A stretch of 64,000 nucleotides of DNA from Corythucha ciliata (lineage: Eukaryota; Arthropoda; Insecta; Hemiptera; Tingidae): positions 12,338,001-12,402,000 of the forward strand of contig CM075943.1 in NCBI GenBank assembly GCA_038030265.1. The letters run 5' to 3'. Below the pieces are notes generated by a model. It saw nothing but the letters and a program-made list of their open reading frames with translations. It did no database searches and had not been told where the DNA came from. The translations under genes and the position numbers were made by a program. Shown in pieces: positions 44,731-56,329 of this stretch (position 1 is its first letter; the number at the start of each line of letters is the position of its first letter).

Positions 44731-47435
44731 TTTAAAAATTTGTATGAACGTCTCCAATTCCAATTTATCAAGGAAATAACGCATAGCTGTACGTGGTTTG
44801 AAGAGTCTCAATTTTGAGCTCTTTCAACTTATGATCATTATACAACCACCCACCGCCTTGAAGCAGCCTCTGGCCTTCGTCTACAACATTTTCTCACAAA
44901 CCTGCACCTTTGATAACTTTTGCCTTTTTAGTCGACAACAAGATGTTCTCTAAAAAACTTTAAATGAAAGTAACGTTAAGCGATACGCTGACAGACTCTT
45001 TTCAATTTGAACAGCGACCATTTCCTCCTAATTGCCCTAGTTTCACTACCGTCAAAACTTTGTTTATAGCTCGATTCTGTGCTAAATAAAAGGCGTAACA
45101 AGAGGTGGTTGTGATGAATCCTTGGAAGTTATAAATCCTTCAAAACTGTTATTTTCTAAGAAGTGCTCTTTTCTACGCAAGACAATGCGCGTTCACTGCA
45201 GATGACCAATGGTGGACTAATGAAGGTTTAAAACTATTCGAGGTAGTGAGAATTGGCGATGGGAGAAGGCTTTCTCTCGGGCAAACTGCTCCATGTGTAC
45301 ATAAAGGTAAGGGATCAATGGCGTTCCTTCGTGTAATTAACCGCGGTTAATTAACCTCCTACCAAGATCCCTGTGTACGACCCTTCTCACAGTGTCAGGC
45401 TTAAAAGGGAATAAGGGGAAGGGAGAGGGGACCCCCATTTCCAAACTGAACTATAGAACGCACCCTCAATTTTAGGCTTCACTATTCTGGATAACTCGAG
45501 GCTAATACACCCTCACCTCACAACCAAAACCCCTTGTGCACAAACGTCACGAATTACATACTACGCTCTATTCAGCGTTGCTCTTGATTGAGTATGCTGT
45601 CAATGTCAAACCAAGCCAATCTATTCCCTCTCCACTGTCCCCGAGACATTTGTTTAAAAACAATAAAGTTTCTCTCTTTAGGGGAATCTACAGGACAGGT
45701 TGTTAAAGGACTTTTCCGTGGGTAGGGAGGAAGGAGCGAGAGTTAGTAGCTTTGAGTTGTGAGGGGAGACTGATAAATGAGAATGGGAGCTATTGTGACA
45801 CATAGAAGAAACTTCCAAAAGAAGTCTCCTTTCCCCCTCTGCCCTTCATTCACCACGTAACATACTCTTTTTCTTCTCTTTCCTTTATTTCCATGCAGAA
45901 ACTCGCCCTATCCTTTCGCCGTACTCATTCAATGCTTCACTGTCTTCCCTTGTACCTTTATTGAAAGTTGAAACTAAATCAATAACGGTTATATGAATTT
46001 TCGTTACGAAAGAGAACAAGATAAAAAAAAAAATCAGAAAATTAATATTAATAACAACGAAGAAAATGAGAATGAATGGCAGACGTGAATAAATTCGAGG
46101 CATTATTTAAAAATCGCTAGAAGGATTAGAGGTGAATCCATCCTCCATATTTCACACACAACCAACCCCTATGATCCCTATTTTAAATCCAAGAGAAGCC
46201 TGTTGAAAAGAAAACCGGAGCACTTTTTCGCTAAAAATTTAATGATAATTAGACTGATTCTAATTCACAGACTCATTCTTGCATTAATCCATTTCATTTC
46301 TCTGCAGACTCAAAGAACTCGAAAAAATAAATGCGATCATAAGGCGATAAATTCGATTAAAGAAAATTTACTCGACAAGGCGTGCTTCTTAGTTTCACGC
46401 CATTTATCTTCTCTTAATCCCCTCACCAGCCCCGTTTGCCCAACCTTCTTAAACCGTCGCCGTCTTTCACTTTATTCCCATCCATCGCTTTTCAAATTGC
46501 CTACTGAAAGCCAAGGGTGAAACAGAGTGAGTGAGTGAGTTAGGCTGTGAGGATATGATGGGCGGCGGGGGAGGGGGACCTGCTTTTTAATAATAACTTC
46601 TGAAGAGCGATTACTTAAGAGGTTTATAAACTGTTTTTCTTTTGGCGTTGTTGTGGATGAGTAATGATTGAAATTGTATGTTTGACTAATATCCGTTTGT
46701 CAAACAGTATAGTGGGTAGAGAATATAGCCGAGGGGGAGGGTGAATGGGGCAAGAGGGGACGTCTATATGCGAGAGTAAAGTAGAGGGGGCATGTGGTTT
46801 TTGGACCGGAGGAAGAATTGGGTAAGAAGTCAAAAGAGGGAATGAGCACGTGGTTTTGAAAGGGACGGAGGGCGAAAAGGAAAGAGCAATCCATCAGTGA
46901 CAGTGACAGTGACCGAGTCAAGGCCGAACCAAAATGGCTTTTGCCATGAAAAACATCTGCACGGAAAAGATTTACTCAATTTAGTAAAGCATTTTCCCTC
47001 TTGTTATTGTTATTATGTACAATACATTATTTTGTGCCCTTGAAAAGAAAGGGATAAAGTACCGCTGTTTAGAACATAGCATCAAAATGGCGAAGGGGAA
47101 AGATGATGTCTGTTATTCACTCTTCCGAGCTCTTCTAGATAGGCAATGTCATGCAAAACTCGTAGAGTTATGCGAGACATTACCTATCTCTCTTCCTTCA
47201 CGAGTATATTATTTCTTCATAGCATGTTAGTTACTTATCTTATGTAAATTTCAACCATTTTTCAATTACCACTTTTATTTAATTTTAGACTATAACTGCC
47301 AGTTTTACGGTAGGATGGCTGATTTTATGTCAGCAAAACACTAACTCTGACGTACTCTAAGGGGCGTTTTGACCAAAACCACCTGAATTTATGAATTCAG
47401 CATTGTCTGATAAAAATCATAAGCAACGTACGGTG
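44731..47435. other. Non-coding stretch with a palindrome and a hairpin
   Basis: No gene supported. It contains a perfect 20-bp palindrome, TAATTAACCGCGGTTAATTA (45334-45353), and a 58-nt imperfect hairpin (about 47137-47194). The frames at 46203, 46624 and 47015 have no recognisable domain. Confidence 0.45.
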
Positions 47436-47800
47436 CAAATCGAAACACACTGAAATTCGCGCCTGAAATAACGAAAAAGTGCTTACTCAAAGCAACTGAT
47501 TTCAAGCAAGTGATTTCTCGAAGCAACAACGGGACTGAAATTTAGAAAAATCGCTGATAAAAGTGAAAAAGTCGCCGATTCACAGGTAAAATTCTGAGAA
47601 AATCGGCTAAATTCCAGCCTAAAATCGAAGTAAACCACTAAATCACAACTGAAATGGAAAAATACGCCAATTCACGGATCAATTTGAGAAAATCCGCTGA
47701 TACATGGCTAAAATTGAGGAAATGCGGTAAAGCGCGACTAAAATTAAATAAGTCTCGACTAATTATCGACATTGCGGCAAGAATTAATAAAAACTATAAT
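47436..47800 (+). repeat. 31-bp minisatellite array (family A)
   Basis: Units such as TTTGAGAAAATCCGCTGATA and CATGGCTAAAATTGAGGAAA are spaced about 31 bp apart. The array ends at AATTCAGCCTCCAGGGGGT. Confidence 0.7.
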
Positions 47801-48110
47801 TCAGCCTCCAGGGGGTATCTCTGTCCGAGATACGACGAGCGTGACGAGCCCGGAATGCCTAGCTGGGCTCAGACGAACCCAAACTACTGAAGTTTGAGTC
47901 AAACCCTTCCCTTGACTCGGTGTGGCGCGTCACTGTGGAGGGGGGTGGTGGGGCTCCTTTGTGTTAGGGCGCTCCGTCGGGGGATGTCCTCGTCGTGTTC
48001 GAGGTTACAGCGTAATGTCTGGGAGTTGCTGGGACTTTGTCCCAGTGCAGGTGTGTGTGGGGGTCGGTGGGTGTGGCCCGAACCTCTAATAAGCCTCTTG
48101 GGGGAGTGTG
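47801..48110. other. GC-rich spacer
   Basis: A locally GC-rich segment, with frames on both strands but no domain, lies before the presumed LTR of gypsy element 2. Confidence 0.35.
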
Positions 48111-48394
48111 GTGTACCGACACAATTATTATGTACCGACACCAGTGACGTCACGGCAGCCTTGAAGTTTCAATTATTCAGTTAACATGAAACGTCAAATA
48201 CGTCAGTTAACATTCATTGCCTTTTGATTTTATGATCTTGTATGATTTATGTTCACATTCAAAATACATACTGCTTACGCGTTTTATTTCGAATACCGAT
48301 TTCTTCAATAAAAGAGAAGAACATTAAAGTGGCGACGAGGATGAACGGTTTTCTTGTTCGCTTTGTTTAGGTCCATGCTCGCGATAGCGTTCCC

Positions 48395-49347
48395 ATGGCC
48401 GAAAATGCCGTTGTATTACGGGGGTTGCTTACGCAACCTAACAATCAGGGAGCGGCCCTACAACGGATCTTACAGGGCCTTCCGCCGCCCCCGCTACGAC
48501 GGAACAGCCACAAGAGGCACCGCAGGTCGTGGTAAGCCATGACATTACGCTCGAGCCGTTCGACCCGGACGAAGAGGATTTTTCCTCCTACAAGGAACGC
48601 TTGGCAAATTTTCTTTCCATGCGTGGTTTAGGCAACGCCGATGACGCACGAACAAACCAGGCAAAGTGGAGCATCCTCCTTGGATTCCTGAAATTCGTGC
48701 AACTTGCAGCTAAAACAGCACCTGACAAGCCATCTGATAAGTCGTGCGATGAGCTCATTACGATTCTTGAAAAACGGTACAACCCAATCACCTACGTCAA
48801 CACCGAATGACACAGGGAAAAAGTGAGTCTCTCACCTTATACATATCAGCACTGAAAGTCATAGCGCAAAAATGCCAGTGGGTTTGCCCTCGTGATGCAT
48901 GCAAATGCCCCATTGAGTCAAGCACATCAGTTCATACGTGGCTTATGTGATAACCATATCCGAGAAAAGATATTGGTAACACAACCAGAGGGTCTCGACA
49001 AAACACTGGAGGCCGCTCTCACTCTCGAGGCAGCCCACAAACAAAATCTGGAAGAATACACGGCCGATACAACTCATTTATCAGGTTTCATCAACAAAAT
49101 GTCGCTGCACAGTCGCAGCCAGTCGAAAAATAGAGGCCGCGAACGGTCCACATCACGATCGTCTCGACAGTCCCAAAAACCCAATGGTCGACAACGTTCA
49201 GCGTCAGCGGGCAATCAGAAAAATTGTCTGTCTGCCACCGGATTACACGATGTATGCCTGCGTTGTGGTAAAACCAGCCATACAGCAAGACGATGTCGCA
49301 GCCGTGATAAACTACAGTGTACCTTGTGTAACAAGAGAGGGCAATTC
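48395..49347 (+). pseudogene. Gypsy gag with zinc knuckle
   Basis: The likely start is ATG 48395 (MAENAVVLRGLL). A frame change leads to LEPFDPDEEDFSSYKERLAN and DELITILEKRYNP, the capsid region of Mag-type gag. An in-frame stop follows near 48808. The next frame contains HQFIRGLCDNHIREKIL and ALTLEAAHKQN, then an Arg/Ser-rich stretch (49100-49200) and the knuckle CLRCGKTSHTARRC (C-x2-C-x4-H-x4-C, near 49255-49300). A second knuckle starts CTLCNKRGQF and is cut by the deletion at about 49347. Gag packages element RNA. Confidence 0.8.
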
Positions 49348-50262
49348 GTTATCTGGGCCACATCGTCTCGGATTAAGGCCTAGAAAAGGACCCCGAAAAA
49401 GTCAAGGCAATAGTACACGCGCCTGCGCCCACAAACGTGGACGACCTGCGCTCCTTCCTGGGTCTCGTTACGTTTTGTGTCAAATTCATACCGCAAGCCT
49501 CGACATTACTTCATCCATTGAACGCATTACTCCAAAATGGTATTACTTTCCAATGGTCCACAGCGTGTCAACAGGTGTTTCAGCAGCTGAAAACAGAAAT
49601 CAAGAGTGATCGAGCCTTCACAACATTTTCTCCTGACTTTCCGTTAGTTCTCGAAACGGATGCCAGCCCCGTACGGATTGGGAGCAACTCTGTCGACTAC
49701 TCCGTGCACACTCAAACCGATTGCTTTTATTTCGCGCTCGCTCACTACGACTGAACGCAAATACAGTCATTTGGACAATGAAGCCACGGCTATATATTGG
49801 AGCATAAAACGATTTTACCAGTACCTCTACGGCACTAAATTCGTATTAGTAACGGACAACCGCCCGCTTCATTCCATATTCGATCCTCAAAAGAATCTAC
49901 CGTCGATTTCTGCCTTGCGTCTTACCCGCTATGTCATTTTTCTTCGCCAATTTGACTACACGATACAGCACAGAGCAGGCCGCGATATGAAAACAGCCGA
50001 ATACCTATCTCGCGCACCCATGCCGTTGGCATACCCCGACGTTACCGACGAAGCGTACACCATTTCAGAAAACGCCATAAACTTCATTACCACGATGAAA
50101 AATCGGGCGTTCACAGCCAAAGACGTTCTGTACCACACGGATAAGGATGCTAAACTGGCAAAATTAAAATCTGAACTTCAATCTGGCTGTGCCGAACACA
50201 CACATTTTTCATTGCATAATGGGATCATAATGCGAGGAACCAGGGTAGTCATCCCGGAGGCG
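49348..50262 (+). pseudogene. Gypsy RT thumb and RNase H
   Basis: The first bases after the deletion encode YLGHIVS, the start of the RT connection. LRSFLGLVTFCVKFIP and FQWSTACQQVFQQLK (49440-49600) and the RNase H Asp motif LVLETDASP (about 49644) follow. After a one-base shift, FISRSLTTTERKYSHLDNEA, FVLVTDNRPLHSIF, then RQFDYTIQHRAGRDMKTAEY and LSRAP complete RNase H. The frame then runs into the integrase linker (ALRLTRYVI earlier; HNGIIMRGTRVVIPEA at the end). A stop at about 50263 separates it from the integrase frames. Confidence 0.82.
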
Positions 50263-51122
50263 TAACAGCCGTACGTCCTAACTCCATGCAACACACAGTG
50301 GCATTGTGAAAATGAAAGCGCTGGCCAGATCAACCTGCTACTGGCAAGGTCTCGACCACGACATTGAAGCGATGGTACGCTCATGTCTCACAAAAAGTAC
50401 CGTTACGCCCCTGGGAACAGGCCACGGAAGCTTGGCAGCGCATACATGCTGATTTTGCAGGCCCGATCAACGGTTAACAATTCTTGATTGTCATCGACAC
50501 ACACACAAAATGGCTGGAAATCGAAAGCTTCAGCAAGCCCCCAACATCACAATCGCAGCATTCCGACGCATATTTGCACGCTACGGCATTCCCCATGTTT
50601 TATTCACAGATAATGCCTCGAATTTCACATCGGAGGAATTCGAAGCATTCTGTGAGTCGCTCGGCACCGCCCATCGAACATCAGCCCCATACCTCCCGGC
50701 GACAAATGGTCAAGCGGAACGTAAGGTCCAAACATTTAAGCGAAAATTGAAAGCTTTGCTGTATGAACAGCCCATGGACATAAACGGCCATCCAGACCAT
50801 ACTCAGTCAGTACAGAGTGACTCCGCTTTCTACGGGAAAGTCACCCGCCGAACACTTCTTTGGTAGACAACTAAGGACGCGTCTTCATATACTACGCCAA
50901 GCGACAACAATTCGACAACCACCCAGCGGTCCACTGCCGTCCTCCCGATCGTTTGCTCTTGGACAACGCGTCATGTCTCGAAATTTTTTGGGCTCCGACA
51001 AATGGCTCTTGGCCACCGTTATCGAAGTGCTTGGACGTTTAATATACATGGTCCGCCTCGAAAATAAATTTGTGGTCAAGCGTCACGTGAACCAGCTTCG
51101 CGCTACTGAAATTTCACTCTAA
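50263..51122 (+). pseudogene. Gypsy integrase
   Basis: Frameshifted pieces: the zinc-finger region is degraded, VIDTHTKWLEIESF has the first catalytic Asp, and GIPHVLFTDNASNFTSEEFE has the second Asp. YLPATNGQAERKVQTFKRKL has the catalytic Glu. After another shift, TGKSPAEHFFGRQLRTRL leads into the C-terminal GPY/F-like domain (GQRVMSRNFLGSDKWLLATV, RHVNQLRATE), which ends with a TAA at 51120-51122. Integrase inserts the cDNA. At least three frame changes make it non-functional. Confidence 0.85.
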
Positions 51123-51950
51123 CATGTTTGCCATCGACTGAACCAATGCAATGAGGCAAGTTCCACAACTCAAAATAACGCTTTGCTATTGCTGTCCAAG
51201 CTCGTTCGTCTGGTATGGGCATGAATTGAGGTTGCAAATGTGTCCACAATCCACATGGCTTGGCAAGTAGAATAAACTATTTCTGAAATCGTGGATTTCC
51301 CTCTATAGAATTGTAGTGCTAGGTCTTGGAAATGAAGCCACTTCATTGCCTTTGTCATCATTAGCCTATTCGTTCGGTGGCAGTACAGTAAAATTGGCAG
51401 TTGTCATTGGGAAGCGTGATCTTGACCAATTAAATTACTGTGTTATAAATATTATTAGTTTTTAAGACATAAAAATAATAGAAAAAACCCAAAAAGTTCT
51501 CTGACGATGCTTTCAGCACAAGAAGGCGGAAAGTTCAGGAAACGAAGAGGTAGAAGAAGAAAATAGCCAAAAACCCTACAAATAAAATATTAATGAAATT
51601 GGTAATGTGTTTTATTTTTTATGTTTTATTTTGCAAGACTGGAAGCTGCCAATACGAACAAAGCTAATGATGCGGTGCTCGTGCGGTAAAATTCATGAAA
51701 TTTTCCTTTCAACTGGATTAATTTGCGAAAAACCACCACCGAACAATGTTAATTAAATTATAGAGGTGTACCCAAATTATTTTGTTTTCTATTTCACGTA
51801 CGAAATGAGAACCTCTTCCTCCGACGAGCAGCTCATGGCGAAAACAGAAAAATACCGCTTTGGTATCGCTTGTATAAACGTAGTAACAGTCCTATATGTT
51901 GCTTCTCTATCGCGTTGCTTTCATATCGTCTAGTGTACGCCGCCTTAGAG
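51123..51950. other. Intergenic, nothing recognised
   Basis: AT-rich, with no LTR, gene or repeat family that I can identify after the integrase. Confidence 0.4.
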
Positions 51951-52335
51951 GAAAATATAGCGTTTTATCACAATTTTAGCCGTGAATTAGAGCGCTTTCC
52001 TAATTTCAGCCGGGATTCATAACGTTTTTCTCTTTTTTCAATTTTAGCCGCGAATTATCATTTTCCCCTCTATTTTAGTCGCAAATTAGCGTTTTCCCAC
52101 AATTTCAGTCACAAAGTTGCCTCCATGAGACGCGGATTCGCGTTTTGCAGATTTCAGCTTTGAACGACGGCTTTTTCCAAGTTTTAACCTTTCGATTCAT
52201 AGCGCTTCATCCGCGAATTGGCCCTTTTTCTCTATTCCGCAGCTGCAAATGAGCGCACTTTTTCACAATTTCAGCCTTGAATTAGCTCCTTTTGTCCATT
52301 TTTACCCTCGAACGAACGCTATACTTAGCAATTTT
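51951..52335 (-). repeat. 31-bp minisatellite array (family A)
   Basis: T-rich units TTTTAGCCGCGAATTATCAT and TTTTAGTCGCAAATTAGCG recur at a 31-bp spacing. The variant monomer CACAAAGTTGCCTCCATGAG is at about 52109. Confidence 0.75.
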
Positions 52336-54250
52336 TGTCACAATATAAGCGTTTTGTCTTTATCGTGAAAAACTCTGAATCTAATTGTTTGCGTTAGAGT
52401 GCACTTCTACGAGAAAATAAATTCAGGATGTTCCGCGGGATATAATTATACTGAAAATCTGACTGGTTGAAATGACAGAGTTATCTGCGATCTGCAAAAG
52501 CTATATGTTTCGCCGTTGATGCCAGATAGTGTACGTACTGCTTTCATGCTGCAAAAAAAAAAAATAAATAAATAAATAAAATACGTTACTTGTATAAAAA
52601 TGATAAAATTAAAATTGTACCAAGAATTTAGTGACAGAAAAATCATTTCAGAGTGAATTCGAGTGATGCACGTAGTCCTATTGATCTCATTCAAATGCCA
52701 GATATTTTTCAATTGAATAACCTTCTCGTTTAATTGAGGGAAAGCTCTGAATATGGGCAAAAAAGAGACTTTCAAGCTGTAATAAATGAACTTTTCATTA
52801 CGCTGCTAAAAGTTTCATAATTAAATTGGAATTACCGAATATTTCTGAAAGTTTACGGGTAATAAACAACCATTGTTCTTTCATCGAGGTTACGCCCTCT
52901 CACACTACCCCTCCAAGTACGGTATACCTTTCCTTCACATTAAAGGCGAAGAAGTGGCTAAAAAAGGAAATAATTTGCTCGCAAAAAACAAAGTTAGAAC
53001 AGTCGAAACGACGCTGGATAGCGGTTTTTGGGGTGGTAGGACGCGGTGAAAGGGGGAATTAGGTCCGAAACTGTATAGCCACCCCTGAGACCCTAAAAGA
53101 GGAAACAAGTGGGAGAAATAAATAGTGGGACGGGTTCTTTTTCGGATTGTTTGTAATGGTACAGTGTGTGCTGACTGGGTGACCCACCGTCCCCCCCCCC
53201 TTCCGATCGCGGGTTGGTATCGGAGAAGCTGAAATGATGGGTTTGGAGTTGGGCAGTGGAGTGATTTTGCTGCCTTTTCTATGAAAGGATTGGTTGTGAG
53301 AGAAAGAGAGGTTTGTTAACAGCACGTGAAGTAAAAGCTCCGCGAGAGAGAAATTGGTTTGGTATTAGATGGGGTGGGGCGGTTGTCATTCGGGGGGCAT
53401 GAAAGGGTTGGTTTTTTGAAGGGTGTGAGGACAGAGTAGTACTACCACAAAAAGGGTAGATGGCTAATGGAGCTTTTATAGTACTGTCACAGATGGCAAG
53501 GGTGTTCTCTGTGTGATGGGTGTATTGGAGGGGGAGGGGATTCATTAAAAGCCTCTGACTACAGGGAAAGAGGCATAGTGAGACCCGTAATACAGTGGGA
53601 AAGGGAAGAGTAAAAGACAAGGATTTTGTGATTTGCGGAATATGATTAAAACGTTGAAGGGAGCGAAAAAAAGCCTAAATCGAACAACTCGGTATATTTT
53701 ATCACACCCCTCCATTCATTATCTTCAAAAAATCCATTGTATACTTATCCAACCGCTTTGTTATTTTGACCATTTCAAGCGGTGCCACAACAAGAATGAT
53801 AACAAAACTTGTACCACGTTTTCCCTTTACTGTATTAAACCCTCTCTCCATTCATCCAATCATAAGTTGTTATCTTCAGGCGCTCAACTTTGAAATGGAA
53901 GATGAATGTACAATTAGGTCTTGGGTCATGTAACCGCAATTGAGAATCATCGACGAGAGTATAGTTAAGAAGTTCTTAGTGGTGCGGGTTCGCAAGTGAT
54001 GTCTTTGAGGGGGAAGTTGTGGCGAGGGATTGGAACTCGCTTTTGAGACAATAGACTGTCATTGTTTCGGGAGACTAAAGTAACTTGATAGAATATAATA
54101 AGATTGAGAACAAAGTTAAAACACGAAGTAACGTTATAAGGCTCATTAACTTTAATGGGTTATCGACGAGTTACGCGGCAAAAATAATTGGTAAATTACA
54201 GGCAGCGAACATTCACTATTATTGAAGTGGCGATGAGTTTTTTCCAGAAC
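52336..54250. other. Non-coding stretch
   Basis: Short frames (for example minus-strand 52446-52775 and 53279-53620) lack domains. A C run lies at about 53189-53200. No gene is supported. Confidence 0.4.
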
Positions 54251-54289
54251 ATTATTTTAAATCCAAAAACAAGAGACTGGCTTGACTTT

Positions 54290-54484
54290 CGACAGGGCAC
54301 TATACGATGGCAGCCTCATATTGCCGACCTGAGTGCGAGAAGTAAAAAAGCATTGAATGCCGTCGAGATGTTGGCAAATCTGAACTGGGGAGCTGAACAA
54401 AGAGTACTCATTAAACTTTTCGATGTCCTGGTCAAATCGAAACTGGATTATGGGGCCCCGATCTACGGAAAATTTGAAAAATAA
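54290..54484 (+). pseudogene. LINE RT C-terminal fragment (plus strand)
   Basis: The translation WQPHIADLSARSKKALNAVE, followed by NWGAEQRVLIKLFDVLVKSK and LDYGAPIYG, is the post-palm region of a Jockey-clade RT (W-x-P-H-I, W-G-A, K-L-D-Y-G). It is about 60 residues long and on the opposite strand to the neighbouring LINE at 54.7-56.3 kb, so it comes from a separate insertion or an inversion. Confidence 0.75.
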
Positions 54485-54587
54485 TAATAACTAACACTCA
54501 TCATATTTAGAAACTAGTAACTTTCTTTCAAACATATGAATATTAGAGGAATGTATTATTTTGTCTTAAATTTCCGCATTGCTTTAA

Positions 54588-54728
54588 GCCCTGTTCACAC
54601 GATGCAATGTTTGAAGCTAAATTGCTTGCTGGATTTTTAAAAACATCCGGTTACTACCAAGGAAGCATGGTGTTTTTAAAAAACCAGCATGCAATCTAAC
54701 TTCAAACATTGCATCGTGTGAACAGGGC
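54588..54728. mobile_element. 141-bp MITE flanked by TTAA
   Basis: The inverted ends are identical for about 29 bases, beginning GCCCTGTTCACACGATGCAA then TGTTTGAAG, and continue imperfectly. TTAA occurs on both sides (54584-54587 and 54729-54732). The first bases closely resemble the terminus at 34364 (GCCCTGTACACACGG) upstream of the HARBI1-like gene. It abuts the C-terminal end of the minus-strand LINE. Confidence 0.88.
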
Positions 54729-56329
54729 TTAAGACACGTCCGACCCAGACAATAAGCCAGTTGGTATGCACTGAAAATTATTGATTAAAACTCTATATTT
54801 ATAAAACGGGGCACCCTTTGTTTTTGTCTTTGTCACTTTAGGTAGCTGAATATTAAAGGAACCATCCCGAGATGTTTTTAATTCCGGCAGAAATAAATTT
54901 CTATTTTTAACTATAAAAGAAGCCATAAACTTAACATAAAGCTGGTATAACGAAAGAACCCCTGTCCCAACGAACGGTTCAGTTGAAGAAAAACTATTTG
55001 CTTTACCAAATAATCTTTTTAGCCCTCTTTTTTGAAATATAAACACAGGTTTAATGATCGATCTGTGCGAGCCACCCCAAAGCACAATGCCAAATGAAAG
55101 CAAAGACTGGACTAAAGCAAGATAGACTGTTTTCCTTAAATCCCAGGAATAACTTCTCAGATTCTGAACACAGTATAACGCCCTCCGAAGCACGTAGGTC
55201 TCGCTCAGTCTGTGCAGTAGTTCCTTCCCAAGTATCCCCTTTAGAAATTAAGGCCACATCATCAGCAAATAATATTAGTCCTCCTTCTGTATTTAACCTA
55301 CACAAATCATTAATATACAATAAAGACAGCACGGGACCGAGGGACGTTCCTTGGCTCACTCCAAAATTTCCCAGCATAGGCAGATCGCTAAAAGTACTAT
55401 TATTTAATGAAACTAACTGTTGACGGTCAAATAAATAAGATCTAAACCAACTTAACGGTATACCACGAATCCCGTATTTTTCTAATCTGAGTAAAAGTTT
55501 CACTTTGTCCACACAGTTAAATGCCTTTGAGACATTTAGAAACGTGGTGACAACTTTTTTATTTTTATCCAGTGCCAGAAAAACCTTATTTACAAAACTG
55601 ACCAGCGCATCATCGACCCCTTTCCCATTTTGAAAGCCAAACTGCAAGTCGGATATTGTGCTATAATTATTTTGTTCAAATAATCTACCAAACGACGTTT
55701 AACAATTTTTTCCATTACTTTAGCAATATTACTTATTAGGGAGATCGGTCTATATAGTTGCCTAGTTCAGTCGGACTGTCCCCTTTATGAAGCGGCACCA
55801 CTCTCGCTATTTTAAGCTCACTAGGTACTAATCCTGACTGAAAACTCATGTTAATTATGTGTGATAAGGAGTCGCAGATGAAATCAGCCGCCAATTTCAT
55901 GACATTGCCGGAAACGGCATCATGGCGTACAGAATGCCCTTTTAACGAATATATACAATTTCGAACTTCAGAATTGTCCGTAGGATACAAGAAAAAAGTG
56001 TCACAGCCAAAAGATGGCAAGGGAACACAGTCTCCGTCCGGAGCAAATGGTATGTCACTGGTAACCCTCTCCCCTACCGTTCAAAAATACTAGTTTAACT
56101 TACAAGCCACTTCTTGCGGGTTCAAGTTGAATTTACCTGTCCACTTTTCTACAGGGAAACTCTCTCGGTTCTCCTTACTTCTGTTTGTGATTTCATTTAT
56201 TGTACCCCATAATTCTCTAGGATTAAATTTATGTTCTTCTAATTTCTTACTATAACAGTGCTCCTTAGCTAGCTTAATGAGGAAGTAGCACATTTCCCAA
56301 AAATATTTTTTTCTGATAGAACACACCAT
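54729..56329 (-). pseudogene. Jockey-like LINE RT, second family
   Basis: Minus-strand pieces in order: 56090-56329 (connector, PRELWGTINEITN), 55736-56020 (RT start, SFQSGLVPSELKIARVVPLH then KGD), 55051-55647 (MQFGFQNGKGVDDAL, TFLNVSKAFNCVDKVKLL with Asn where the first catalytic Asp normally stands, SQGTSLGPVLSLLYINDL, ILFADDVALIS) and 54729-55193 (C-terminal, LLSFGIVLWGGSHRS). It is clearly RT of the same broad clade as the 26.4-28.9 kb element but too different to be the same family. Frameshifts separate the pieces. The endonuclease is missing. Confidence 0.85.

Larger units (their letters stand above)
48111..51122 (+). mobile_element. Ty3/gypsy (Mag-like) element 2, internally deleted
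   Basis: LTR-like sequence (TGTACCGACAC near 48111 and 48132; an AATAAAAG signal near 48307) is followed by a primer-binding-type site, TGGCGACGAGGATGAAC, at 48330. Next come gag (48395-49347), then directly the RT thumb, RNase H and integrase (to 51122). Protease and the RT palm are missing. No 3' LTR or polypurine tract is visible after the integrase stop, so the copy is also truncated or diverged at its right end. Protein similarities point to the Mag lineage. Confidence 0.82.
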
